From an uncultured Prevotella sp. (GTDB lineage Bacteria > Bacteroidota > Bacteroidia > Bacteroidales > Bacteroidaceae), in contig ONAR01000007.1 in NCBI GenBank assembly GCA_900315835.1, forward strand, positions 1 to 64,000: a DNA stretch of 64,000 nt, given 5' to 3'. Of the stretch, positions 8,382-16,302 are shown piece by piece. Every line of letters begins with the position of its first letter. Positions within the stretch are counted from its first letter, which is position 1. The position numbers and the translations under genes are program-made. The notes beneath the pieces are model-generated. The model was not told the origin of the DNA. It ran no database searches and saw only the letters and a program-made list of their open reading frames with translations.

Positions 8382-8389
8382 CAAAGGTA
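8382..8389 (-). promoter_or_regulatory. -7 box of the murF promoter
   Basis: TACCTTTG on the minus strand. A TTTG lies 22 bp further upstream (8412-8415), slightly beyond the usual spacing. It probably drives murF and the methyltransferase gene. Confidence 0.6.
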
Positions 8390-8453
8390 GCGCATTCTTC
8401 CCATTTTTGCGCAAAAAAGTCGGGAAAAAGGCGCCACTATGATTTATTTTGCT

Positions 8454-8461
8454 TACTTTTG
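8454..8461 (+). promoter_or_regulatory. -7 box upstream of the sensor-gene relic
   Basis: TACTTTTG, 15 bp before the ATG at 8477. It suggests that the broken gene kept its promoter. Confidence 0.5.
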
Positions 8462-8476
8462 CGATAATAAAGCCTA

Positions 8477-8839
8477 ATGTCGATGTCGAAGAAGTACGTA
8501 TTGCTCCTCATCTCGCTGCTCGCCGGACTGTATTGTTCAGCCCTGCCGGAGCCTCAACGCACCACAGCTGCTGGGGAGGCAACGTATGATGTTTCCCGAC
8601 GTTTCAACAACCGGCAATGGGCTGAGGTAACGAAAGAGAATGGACTGTCGGGGCAGACGGTCGTCAAGATGATTTCCGACCACAACGGCATGAAATGGAT
8701 TGCCACGAGTGCGGGCGTCGACGTCTACAACGGCCACACCATATTTAATATACCCCTGCCCGGCGCAGCGAATAAAGTCCGTGGAGGTATGCAATCTTGG
8801 TGGCGTACATCTCCACGGACTATATCGGCTGCGCCATAA
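8477..8839 (+). pseudogene. Truncated Reg_prop hybrid-sensor relic
   Basis: A 120-codon frame with a signal peptide (KYVLLLISLLAGLYC) and one Reg_prop blade: LSGQTVVKMISDHNGMKWIA followed by TSAGVDVYNG. This is how periplasmic sensor domains of Bacteroidota hybrid two-component systems begin, but those proteins usually exceed 1300 residues. After about residue 100 the sequence stops looking like the family. The +2 frame there reads VAYISTDY, like the next blade, before a stop, so an indel near 8780-8790 plus loss of the remainder is likely. A small secreted protein is possible but less likely. Confidence 0.6.
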
Positions 8840-8889
8840 AATGTTGGGAATATAAAGTGGATTTTGGGTGATGCAGTGACGAAGTAAAC

Positions 8890-8927
8890 AAAAAAGGCAG
8901 CCAAGTGAATACTTGACTGCCTTTTTT
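8890..8927. terminator. Bidirectional terminator between sensor relic and rpmH
   Basis: An A-run, GGCAG, CAAGT, a GAAT loop, ACTTG, CTGCC and a T-run form a strong hairpin with T-runs on both strands. It lies between two convergent genes. Confidence 0.85.
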
Positions 8928-8953
8928 ATCGTTCAACGCCGATGGCGTGACGA

Positions 8954-9109
8954 TTACTTTCCGTGGTTCTCATCAGAAACGGTGAGCTTCTTGCGGCCAT
9001 GGGCGCGACGGGAAGCCAATACACGACGGCCATTCTTGGTGGCCATTCTCTCACGGAAGCCATGCTTGTTCACGCGGCGACGGTTGTGCGGCTGGAATGT
9101 TCTTTTCAT
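8954..9109 (-). CDS. rpmH: 50S ribosomal protein L34
   Basis: A 51-residue basic protein with the L34 signature: [12 protein letters not shown] at the start, then HGFRERM and [17 protein letters not shown]. The C-terminal tail (TVSDENHGK) is slightly longer than in Escherichia coli. It is part of the large ribosomal subunit. A consensus promoter lies upstream and a terminator downstream. Confidence 0.97.
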   Translation of the reverse strand: MKRTFQPHNRRRVNKHGFRERMATKNGRRVLASRRAHGRKKLTVSDENHGK

Positions 9110-9212
9110 CTTGTTTTATCTTTTGTATTATTGTTATACGATGCTTGTCGGGTAAGGCATAAATGCCACGCCCATCCCCCGGTGGGACGGGCCGACTTCC
9201 CCGTTTGGGTTG

Positions 9213-9243
9213 CAAAATTACTCATAAAATTCGAAATAACAAA
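9213..9243 (-). promoter_or_regulatory. Consensus promoter of rpmH
   Basis: On the minus strand TTTG (9240-9243), exactly 19 bp, then TAATTTTG (9213-9220). It leaves an rpmH leader of about 100 nt. Confidence 0.75.
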
Positions 9244-9293
9244 GAATTAAGAGATTTTTAAGCGTTGATACGCTGTTTTTTCCAAAATTATCG

Positions 9294-9301
9294 TACCTTT
9301 G
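9294..9301 (+). promoter_or_regulatory. -7 box of the efp promoter
   Basis: TACCTTTG, 47 bp before the efp ATG. The -33 element is not clear. Confidence 0.55.
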
Positions 9302-9348
9302 CACCCGCTTACAACGATATAATACATAATAAGTTAACATACGACACA

Positions 9349-9921
9349 ATGATTAATTCACAAGAAATCAAGAAGGGTACCTGCATCCGCATGGACGGCG
9401 GCATTTGGAAGTGCATTTGGTTTGAGCACCGTAAGCCCGGTAAGGGCAATACCGTGATGAACACGAAGCTGAAGAACGTGGCCGACGGCCGCGTGCTTGA
9501 CCGTACCTTCCAGGTGGGCTTCAAGCTCGACGACGTGCGCGTGGAGCATCGTCCTTATCAGTATCTCTACGAGGATCCCACAGGCTGCATCTTCATGAAC
9601 CAGGAGACCTTCGAGCAGTTCCCCATCGCCCGCGACCTCATCACCGGCGGTGAGTACATGAAGGAAGGTGACATCGTTGACGTGCAGATCTCTGCCGACG
9701 ACGGCGCTATCCTCTCTGCCGAGATGCCTCCAAAGACCAACCTGAAGGTCACCCACAGTGAGCCGGGCGTGAAGGGCAACACCGCCACCAACGCTACGAA
9801 GCCCGCTACGCTGGAGACCGGCGCTGAGGTGCGCGTGCCCCTGTTCATCAACGAGGGCGACGAGATCACCATCAACACCGAGGATGGCAGCTACGTGAGC
9901 CGCGTGACTGAGAAGAAGTAA
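9349..9921 (+). CDS. efp: Translation elongation factor P
   Basis: A 190-residue EF-P, which relieves ribosome stalling at consecutive prolines. The N-terminal KOW-like domain carries the tip loop RKPGKGNT with Lys32 at the position modified in other bacteria. Two OB domains follow, with the late PLFINEGDEITINTEDGSYV typical of the family. An in-frame upstream start exists at 9265, but the ATG at 9349 gives the normal family length and lies 47 bp after a -7 box. A hairpin follows. Confidence 0.97.
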   Translation: MINSQEIKKGTCIRMDGGIWKCIWFEHRKPGKGNTVMNTKLKNVADGRVLDRTFQVGFKLDDVRVEHRPYQYLYEDPTGCIFMNQETFEQFPIARDLITGGEYMKEGDIVDVQISADDGAILSAEMPPKTNLKVTHSEPGVKGNTATNATKPATLETGAEVRVPLFINEGDEITINTEDGSYVSRVTEKK

Positions 9922-9975
9922 TCCTTCCCCATTATTACGTTGCTTCCCCACCGGAAGGCAAAGTGACACCCATGC

Positions 9976-10013
9976 GCAGGGTGCGATGCTTGCATGCAAG
10001 GGTCGCACCCTGC
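9976..10013 (+). terminator. Hairpin after efp
   Basis: GCAGGGTGCGA (9976-9986) pairs perfectly with TCGCACCCTGC (10003-10013), and the loop is itself palindromic. A short T-rich stretch follows. It is probably the efp terminator. Confidence 0.65.
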
Positions 10014-10044
10014 AAGTGTTTTATACCATCAATCACCATTAACC

Positions 10045-11208
10045 ATGACGCAACAACAACCAAACGCCGCCACCAGGCAAGGACGATCCACCGTCGGGCA
10101 AGGCCAGAAAGCCGTCGGGCAAGGCCATAACGCCGCAGGAAGCCACGTGGCCTACAGTCTCATCGTGCCCGTATTCAACCGCCCCGATGAGGTCGATGAA
10201 CTGCTCGACAGTCTGACGCGCCAGACGCTGACCGACTTCGAGGTCATCATCGTCGAGGACGGGTCGCAGCAGCCCTGCGAGGCCGTCTGCAAGAAATACG
10301 CCGACCGCCTCGACCTGCACTACTTCGCCAAGGCCAACAGCGGCCCCGGACAGAGCCGCAACTACGGTGTGGAGCGGGCCAAAGGCGACTACGTCATCAT
10401 ACTCGACAGCGACGTCATCGTGCCCGAGGGCTATCTCGCAGCCATCGACAAGGAACTGAAAGCGCAGCCCGCCGACGCCTTCGGCGGACCCGACCGCGCC
10501 CATCCCGACTTCACGCCCACGCAGAAGGCCATCTCCTATTCGATGACCTCGTTCTTCACCACGGGCGGCATACGCGGCGGCAAGAAGAAGCTCGACAAGT
10601 TCTATCCGCGGTCATTCAACATGGGCGTGCGCCGCGAGGTGTACAATAAGCTCGGCGGATTCTCGAAGATGCGCTTCGGCGAGGATATCGACTTCTCCAT
10701 CCGCATCTTCAAGGGCGGCTACCGCTGTCGGCTGTTCCCCGACGCGTGGGTCTACCACAAGCGCCGCACCGACTTCAGGAAGTTCTGGCGGCAGGTGTTC
10801 AACAGCGGCATCGCGCGCATCAACCTCTATAAGAAGTACCCCGAGAGTCTGAAGCTCGTCCACCTGCTGCCCGCTGTGTTCACCGTCGGCGTCGTGGTGC
10901 TGGCCATCATATTCCTGGAGTCGTTTGCCGGCTACTCGTTCATCAATCTCTTCAAGACCTATACGGGCGACGATACGCTGGCCCGCATCGGCATGGTGGT
11001 GGGCGTGGCGCCGCTGGCGCTCTACAGTCTGCTCATCCTCATCGACTCCACCATCCGCAACCGCAGTCTGAAGATTGGACTGCTCTCCATCCACGCGGCC
11101 TTCACCCAACTGTTAGGCTATGGCTCCGGCTTCCTGCAGGCATGGTGGCGCCGCTGCGTTGGTAAGGATGCGGAGTATGAGGCCTATAAAGAGAACTTCT
11201 ATAAATAA
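10045..11208 (+). CDS. Family 2 glycosyltransferase, membrane-associated
   Basis: A 387-residue GT-A glycosyltransferase. SLIVPVFNRPDEVDELLDSL starts the nucleotide-binding fold, EDGS (71-74) and DSD (121-123) are the nucleotide-sugar and metal sites, and GEDIDFSIRI is the acceptor-side ED motif. Two hydrophobic segments near the C-terminus suggest membrane attachment. Sugar and acceptor cannot be told from sequence. The ATG at 10045 is chosen over an upstream one inside the efp hairpin. The first 34 residues are a low-complexity extension from a tandem 21-bp duplication (VGQGQKA, VGQGHNA). Confidence 0.9.
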   Translation: MTQQQPNAATRQGRSTVGQGQKAVGQGHNAAGSHVAYSLIVPVFNRPDEVDELLDSLTRQTLTDFEVIIVEDGSQQPCEAVCKKYADRLDLHYFAKANSGPGQSRNYGVERAKGDYVIILDSDVIVPEGYLAAIDKELKAQPADAFGGPDRAHPDFTPTQKAISYSMTSFFTTGGIRGGKKKLDKFYPRSFNMGVRREVYNKLGGFSKMRFGEDIDFSIRIFKGGYRCRLFPDAWVYHKRRTDFRKFWRQVFNSGIARINLYKKYPESLKLVHLLPAVFTVGVVVLAIIFLESFAGYSFINLFKTYTGDDTLARIGMVVGVAPLALYSLLILIDSTIRNRSLKIGLLSIHAAFTQLLGYGSGFLQAWWRRCVGKDAEYEAYKENFYK

Positions 11209-11263
11209 AGCGGGCATAGCGCTTATTGACCGCAGACACAATCAACGAATAAACATCGCAGAG

Positions 11264-12466
11264 ATGAACAAGCACGTCCTTACTTCCTTTTTGCTGGTGC
11301 TGCTGTTGGCGGGCATCGCCGTCAGCGCCACGGCCCGGCGCACCACCATCCTCATCTCCCTCGACGGCTTCCGCTGGGACTATACCGAGTGGTACGATAC
11401 GCCATTCCTCAACAGCATGGCCGAGCGGGGTGCGAGCGGTGAGCTGGTGCCGTCGTTTCCGTCGAAGACCTTCCCCAACCACTATACGCTGGTCACCGGC
11501 CTCAGGCCCGAGCACCACGGCATCATCGCCAACTCGTTTCTCAACCGCAAGACCGGCGCCCGCTTCTCGCTGGGCAACCCTAAGACGAAGTTCGACCCGC
11601 AATATTATAAAGGTGAGCCCCTCTGGCTGACAGCGCAGCGCCAGGGCAAGCATACGGCGGTATTCTACTGGCCGGGCAGCGACGTGGCCGTCAACGGGAA
11701 GTACCCCGACCGGTGGCATCAGTACGAGGAGAAGCCCCACATGACCAAGGCGCAGCGGGCCGACAGCATCATTGCCCAACTCACGTCGCCGCAGTCGCCC
11801 GACCTCATCATGGCTTACTTCGAGGAACCGGACGCGTCGGGCCACAACTTCGGACCGCACTCGCTCCGCGTGCGGAGGGCTGTGGAGCAGATGGACTCGC
11901 TGCTCGGCTCGCTGTGGCAGCGCATCGTCAGGACAGGCCTCAGCGACAGCGTCAACCTCGTCATCGTCTCCGACCACGGCATGACGTGGTATAAGCCCGA
12001 GCGGCAGATTCGCGTGAGCGACTGGCTTAAGCCCACGTGGTACCGGTCGATAGAAGGCAACCTTCCCGCCAACATCTATGCTGAAGCGCGGTGGCAGCAG
12101 GACAGCATCGTCAATGCGCTCAGCCATGCGCCCCATCTGCGCGCCTGGCGTAAGGCCGACATCCCCACATGGCTCCATTACCAAGCCGACGCCAATATCG
12201 GCGACGTCGTGGTGCTGCCCGATGAGGGTTGGCTCTTCACCGATGATCCGACCCACCCCGCCGGCATGCATGGCTACGACCCCGCCTACAGTGATATGCA
12301 TGCGCTCTTCCGCGCCTGCGGGCCCGACATCCGTAAGGGCGTGCGTCTCGGGCAGTTCAGCAATACCGCGGTGTACAGCCTCGTCTGCAAGCTGCTCGGC
12401 ATCAAGCCGGCAAAGAACGACGGCACCGATGCATACAAGGAGATTGCGGGGAAGATGGGACTGTAG
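11264..12466 (+). CDS. Exported NPP-like phosphodiesterase (alkaline phosphatase superfamily)
   Basis: A 400-residue protein with an N-terminal signal peptide. The fold is that of ectonucleotide pyrophosphatase/phosphodiesterases: SLDGFRWDY with metal-binding Asp34, SFPSKTFPNHYTLVTG with nucleophile Thr69, then EEPDASGHNFGP, VSDHGM and the late GMHGYDPAYSDMHALF. These are the metal ligands of the superfamily. The likely substrate is a nucleotide or other phosphodiester in the periplasm. The start at 11264 is chosen because it opens the signal peptide; longer frames overlap the glycosyltransferase gene. It lies 55 bp after that gene. Confidence 0.92.
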   Translation: MNKHVLTSFLLVLLLAGIAVSATARRTTILISLDGFRWDYTEWYDTPFLNSMAERGASGELVPSFPSKTFPNHYTLVTGLRPEHHGIIANSFLNRKTGARFSLGNPKTKFDPQYYKGEPLWLTAQRQGKHTAVFYWPGSDVAVNGKYPDRWHQYEEKPHMTKAQRADSIIAQLTSPQSPDLIMAYFEEPDASGHNFGPHSLRVRRAVEQMDSLLGSLWQRIVRTGLSDSVNLVIVSDHGMTWYKPERQIRVSDWLKPTWYRSIEGNLPANIYAEARWQQDSIVNALSHAPHLRAWRKADIPTWLHYQADANIGDVVVLPDEGWLFTDDPTHPAGMHGYDPAYSDMHALFRACGPDIRKGVRLGQFSNTAVYSLVCKLLGIKPAKNDGTDAYKEIAGKMGL

Positions 12467-12528
12467 ATGATGGGTCTTATGGGGATGATGGATCTTATGG
12501 GGCGAATGGGTTTAATGGGTGGCGCCTG
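12466..12528. repeat. ATGGG-type minisatellite, copy 1
   Basis: Degenerate tandem units such as ATGGGTCTT, ATGGGGATG and ATGGGTTTA right after the phosphodiesterase stop. The same unit type occurs at 44064-44184 and 46688-46763. Confidence 0.65.
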
Positions 12529-12537
12529 ACAAACCAA

Positions 12538-12612
12538 GAGCTCAATAACTAACAAACTCAAGAACTTAAAAACCAGCTCAATAACTAACAAACTTACAAG
12601 CTTAAAAACTCA
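12538..12612. repeat. CTCAATAACTAACAAACT repeat
   Basis: Two imperfect copies of about 35 bp built on CTCAATAACTAACAAACT followed by AACTTAAAAAC. Similar sequence, complementary, occurs at 29211-29260 and loosely at 20976-21022. It lies just before radC. Confidence 0.6.
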
Positions 12613-12616
12613 CATC

Positions 12617-13303
12617 ATGAATTCACTATCCATCCACGACTGGGCAGCCGAGGACCGCCCGCGGGAGAAGCTCGAGAGCCTCGGACCGGAGGCCTTGAGC
12701 AATGCCGAGCTGTTGGCCATCCTCATCGGGTCGGGCACGGCGAAGCAGAGCGCCGTCGACCTGATGAAGACGGTGCTCAACAAATGCAACAACAACCTCA
12801 ACTCGCTGGGTAAGATGACCATCGACGAGCTGCAGGCCTTCAAGGGCATCGGTCCGGCCAAGGCCATCACCATCCTCGCCGCCTGTGAGCTCGGCAAGCG
12901 GCGCGCCCGCGAGAAAGCCGAGGAGCGCGTGAGGATTGACTCCGCCGAGCGCATCTACGAGCTGATGCACCCGAAGATGCAGGACCTCAGCGTGGAGGAG
13001 TTCCATATCCTGCTGATGAACCAGAACTTCAAGCTCATCAAGGAGACGTGCATCAGCCACGGCGGATTCACCGAGACCGCCGTCGACATACGCATCATCA
13101 TGCGCGACGCCATCTTGAGCAACGCCACCGTGCTGGCCGTCTGCCACAACCATCCCAGTGGCAACACCCATCCCAGCCGACAGGATGACCAGCTCACCAA
13201 TCGCATTCAGAAGGCCTGCGACATCATGCGCATCTACCTTCTCGACCACGTCATCGTCACCGACGGCGCCTATTACAGCTACCGCGAAATGGGCCGAATA
13301 TAA
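12617..13303 (+). CDS. radC: RadC family protein (JAMM/MPN domain)
   Basis: A 228-residue RadC homologue. The N-terminal half has a helix-hairpin-helix (LQAFKGIGPAKAITILAA, 72-89). The C-terminal JAMM domain has the metal site HNHPSG (177-182) followed by HPSRQDD. Despite its name, a repair role for RadC is not firmly established. The start is the ATG five bases after the repeat block. The MIP18-like gene follows with its own promoter. Confidence 0.95.
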   Translation: MNSLSIHDWAAEDRPREKLESLGPEALSNAELLAILIGSGTAKQSAVDLMKTVLNKCNNNLNSLGKMTIDELQAFKGIGPAKAITILAACELGKRRAREKAEERVRIDSAERIYELMHPKMQDLSVEEFHILLMNQNFKLIKETCISHGGFTETAVDIRIIMRDAILSNATVLAVCHNHPSGNTHPSRQDDQLTNRIQKACDIMRIYLLDHVIVTDGAYYSYREMGRI

Positions 13304-13344
13304 ATAAAAAGACGCGAATGCTTGCGCGGGTCAATTATTTTGCT

Positions 13345-13352
13345 TAAGTTTG
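13345..13352 (+). promoter_or_regulatory. -7 box before the MIP18-like gene
   Basis: TAAGTTTG, 17 bp before the ATG at 13370, with a TTGC near the -33 position (13322). The 5' leader would be very short. Confidence 0.5.
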
Positions 13353-13369
13353 CAGAAAAGCCAAGACAA

Positions 13370-13690
13370 ATGACACAAGAAGAGAAGACCAAGATTGAGG
13401 AGCGCATCGTGGATGTGCTGAAGACCGTGTACGACCCCGAGATACCCGTCAATATCTATGACCTGGGCATGATTTATAAGATTGACCTGCAGGATGACGG
13501 TTCATTGAACGTCGACATGACGTTCACCGCCCCCAGTTGTCCGGCTGCCGACTTCATCCTTGAAGACGTGCGCACAAAGCTCGAGAGCGTAGAGGGCGTC
13601 AAGGCGGCCAACGTCAACCTCGTGTTTGAACCGGCCTGGGACCAGAGCATGATGAGCGAGGAAGCCCGGGTTGAGCTCGGCCTGGAGTAA
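13370..13690 (+). CDS. MIP18/DUF59 family protein, probable Fe-S assembly factor
   Basis: A 106-residue single-domain protein of the MIP18/DUF59 family. VYDPEIPVNIYDLGMIY is the family hallmark, and TAPSCPAADFI holds the conserved Cys. Relatives (SufT, the N-terminal part of Mrp/ApbC, PaaD) act in iron-sulfur cluster maturation. No suf genes are near, so the client is unknown. A frame from TTG at 13322 is open, but the ATG at 13370 lies properly after the -7 box. lpxH follows 22 bp later. Confidence 0.88.
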   Translation: MTQEEKTKIEERIVDVLKTVYDPEIPVNIYDLGMIYKIDLQDDGSLNVDMTFTAPSCPAADFILEDVRTKLESVEGVKAANVNLVFEPAWDQSMMSEEARVELGLE

Positions 13691-13712
13691 CCTTTTGTAA
13701 AGACTAAAGCCT

Positions 13713-14492
13713 ATGAGAAAGAACATCTATTTCCTATCCGATGCCCATTTAGGGTCGCTGGCTATCCCCCACCGGCGCATGCAGGAGCGCAGGCTCGTGC
13801 GCTTCCTCGACAGCATCAAGGAGAAAGCCGAGGCGGTCTATCTGCTCGGCGATATGTTTGACTTCTGGGACGAATACAAGTACGTCGTGCCCAAGGGCTA
13901 CACGCGTTTCCTCGGTAAGCTGTCGGAGCTTACCGACATGGGCGTCGAGGTGCATTTCTTCACCGGCAACCATGATATATGGACCTACGGCTACCTCGAG
14001 GAAGAGTGCGGCCTCATCGTGCACCGCCAGCCGCTGACAACCGAGCTGCACGGCAAGATCTTCTATCTTGCCCACGGCGACGGCTTGGGCGACCCCCATA
14101 CCGACTTCAAGTTCCTGCGCTGGATGTTCCACAACCGCACATGCCAGCGTCTGCTCAACTTCGTTCATCCGTGGTGGGGCATGCAGCTCGGCCTCAAATG
14201 GGCGAAGCACAGTCGGCTGAAGCGCGCCGACGGTAAGGAGCCGCCTTATATGGGTGAGGACCGCGAGTACCTTGTCTTGTGGACCAAGGAGTACATGCAG
14301 ACCCACCCCAACATCGACTATTTCATCTACGGCCACCGCCACATTGAGCTGGACCTCAACCTGCCGCGCATCGAAGGGCATACGGCGCGCATGCTCATCC
14401 TCGGCGACTGGATTACGCAGTTCACCTACGCCGTGTTCGATGGCGAGCACCTCTTCCTCGAGGAATACGTCGAGGGAGAATCGCGGCCGTAA
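13713..14492 (+). CDS. lpxH: UDP-2,3-diacylglucosamine diphosphatase LpxH
   Basis: A 259-residue calcineurin-like metallophosphoesterase that releases UMP from UDP-2,3-diacylglucosamine to give lipid X, in lipid A synthesis. Metal-binding motifs are in order: SDAHLG (9-14), GDMFDFW (46-52), GNHD (85-88), HGDG and GHRH. Length fits Bacteroidota LpxH. It follows the MIP18-like gene closely and probably shares its transcript. Confidence 0.93.
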   Translation: MRKNIYFLSDAHLGSLAIPHRRMQERRLVRFLDSIKEKAEAVYLLGDMFDFWDEYKYVVPKGYTRFLGKLSELTDMGVEVHFFTGNHDIWTYGYLEEECGLIVHRQPLTTELHGKIFYLAHGDGLGDPHTDFKFLRWMFHNRTCQRLLNFVHPWWGMQLGLKWAKHSRLKRADGKEPPYMGEDREYLVLWTKEYMQTHPNIDYFIYGHRHIELDLNLPRIEGHTARMLILGDWITQFTYAVFDGEHLFLEEYVEGESRP

Positions 14493-14543
14493 GTTACCGC
14501 TCTTTTCCGCTCTCCGCCTATTATCACCAACAACCTATAGCGT

Positions 14544-16106
14544 ATGGAAACCTCAATTCCTCCCCGGGCTCCCATCGTTGACGAAGATGCCCAAAGAACC
14601 TCAACATTTGACAAACGGCGCAGATGGATAGGCGCCATCTGCGGTCCTATTTGTGCCTTCCTCGTCTGGCTCACGCCGATAACCGCCCTGACCCCGCAGG
14701 CCCACATGCTGTTGGCCATTATGACGCTCGTCTGCCTGTGGTGGATTACCGAGCCGGTGCCCATTCCCGTAACCTCGCTTCTTGGCCCCACACTCTGCGT
14801 GATATTGGGCGTGACGACGATGAAGGATGCCTTTGCCGCCTTTGCCAATCCCACCATTTTCCTGTTTATGGGCGGTTTTATCATTGCCAAGGCCATGACT
14901 GTCAATGGCATTGACCGCCGCATCTCCTACGGCATCGTGTCGATGCGGTGGGTGGGCGACAGTCCCCGACGCATATTCTTTGCCGTTGGACTGGCCTGCA
15001 TGCTCTGCTCAGGCTGGATAAGCAACACCGCCACCGCCGCAATGATGTTCCCCATCGCGCTCGGTCTGCTCGAGGCCATCCGCGAGATGATGGCGGCCAA
15101 AGGGCGCACCATCAACCTGAAATCGTATAAATACGCCACCGGACTGATGCTGATGACGGCCTATGCCTGTTCCATCGGTGGTGTGCTGACGCCCATCGGC
15201 ACGCCGCCCAACATCATCATGCTGGGCTTCCTCGATGAACTGTGCCACATCAACATCGGCTTCTTCCAATGGATGATCTGGGGCTTCGTGACGATGATCA
15301 TCTACTTCATCATCGCCTACGTGGTGCTGAGCAAGATGTTCCCCGCCGACGTCAAGCGCATCGACGGCGCCCACGAGTTTGTGGAGGAGCGCCGCAAGGC
15401 CTTGGGCAAATGGACCAAGGCACAGAAGAACACGATGGTGGGCTTCGGCATCGCCGTGGTGCTGTGGGTCACGCCGGGCATCCTGAGCATGATCTGGGGC
15501 AACGGCAGTGAGGTGCTGAAGACCTACAACCGTCTCTTCCCCGAGGCCATCGCGGCCATGGTGGGCGCGCTCGTCCTCTTCCTGCTGCCCGGCGGCAAGA
15601 ACGAGAAGGGCAAGCCCCGCCCGGTCATCACCTGGCGTCAGGCCGTCGATGGCGTAGAATGGGGCACGCTGCTGCTCTTCGGCGGCGGTCTGGCGATGGG
15701 CGGCATGATGTACAGTCTGGGGCTGTCGCAGTGGATTGGCGACAACATCATCGGCTGGCTGGGCGGCGAACCGTCACAGGTGCTGTTAGTGGCCGTGTTC
15801 TGTGTGGTGTCGCTGCTGATGTCGGAGCTCACCTCCCACACCGCCGCCACCAACATGGTGGGGCCGCTGGCCATCGGCGCCGCCGTGGCCGCCGGCTACA
15901 ATCCCGTCCCCATCGCCGTGGGTGTGGCGCTGTCGGCCTCGCTCGGCTTCATGCTGCCCGTGTCGACGCCGCCCAATGCCATCGTCTATGCCAGCGGCTA
16001 TGTGCCGATAACGAAGATGATCAAGACGGGTGTCATCATCGACTTCTTCGGCATCGCCGTCGTGACGATACCCATCGTGCTGTATTTGGTGAGCCTCGTG
16101 CTTTAG
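14544..16106 (+). CDS. DASS/SLC13 family anion:sodium symporter
   Basis: A 520-residue integral membrane protein of the divalent anion:Na+ symporter family. The two substrate-binding hairpins are visible: SNTATAAMM with GGVLTPIGTPPN in the first half, and TSHTAATNM with LPVSTPPNAIVYASG in the second. They are the SNT/SHT-type and TPPN motifs expected of the inverted repeats. The likely substrate is a C4-dicarboxylate such as succinate, but sulfate or phosphate cannot be excluded. A soluble 25-residue N-terminus precedes the first helix. Confidence 0.9.
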   Translation: METSIPPRAPIVDEDAQRTSTFDKRRRWIGAICGPICAFLVWLTPITALTPQAHMLLAIMTLVCLWWITEPVPIPVTSLLGPTLCVILGVTTMKDAFAAFANPTIFLFMGGFIIAKAMTVNGIDRRISYGIVSMRWVGDSPRRIFFAVGLACMLCSGWISNTATAAMMFPIALGLLEAIREMMAAKGRTINLKSYKYATGLMLMTAYACSIGGVLTPIGTPPNIIMLGFLDELCHINIGFFQWMIWGFVTMIIYFIIAYVVLSKMFPADVKRIDGAHEFVEERRKALGKWTKAQKNTMVGFGIAVVLWVTPGILSMIWGNGSEVLKTYNRLFPEAIAAMVGALVLFLLPGGKNEKGKPRPVITWRQAVDGVEWGTLLLFGGGLAMGGMMYSLGLSQWIGDNIIGWLGGEPSQVLLVAVFCVVSLLMSELTSHTAATNMVGPLAIGAAVAAGYNPVPIAVGVALSASLGFMLPVSTPPNAIVYASGYVPITKMIKTGVIIDFFGIAVVTIPIVLYLVSLVL

Positions 16107-16117
16107 CGGGCGGGGTG

Positions 16118-16285
16118 TATTGGAAGTCCGGAAACAAGGAAGTCCGGAAGTCCGGAAGTCCAGAAGTCCGGAAGTCCAGAAGTCCGGAAGTCCAGAAGTC
16201 CGGAAGTCCAGAAGTCCGGAAGTCCAGTCATGTGCTTAAGCATTCGACTGGACTTCTGTACTTCCGGACTCCCGGACTTCTAAAT
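16118..16285. repeat. GAAGTCCR microsatellite with inverted arm, copy 1
   Basis: About a dozen 8-bp units GAAGTCCG/GAAGTCCA, followed after a short loop by an inverted stretch (ACTGGACTTC, then GGACTTCT). The whole can fold into a long hairpin between the convergent transporter gene and ackA, and may act as a bidirectional terminator. Confidence 0.8.
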
Positions 16286-16302
16286 TTCTGTAGAATTATT
16301 CC

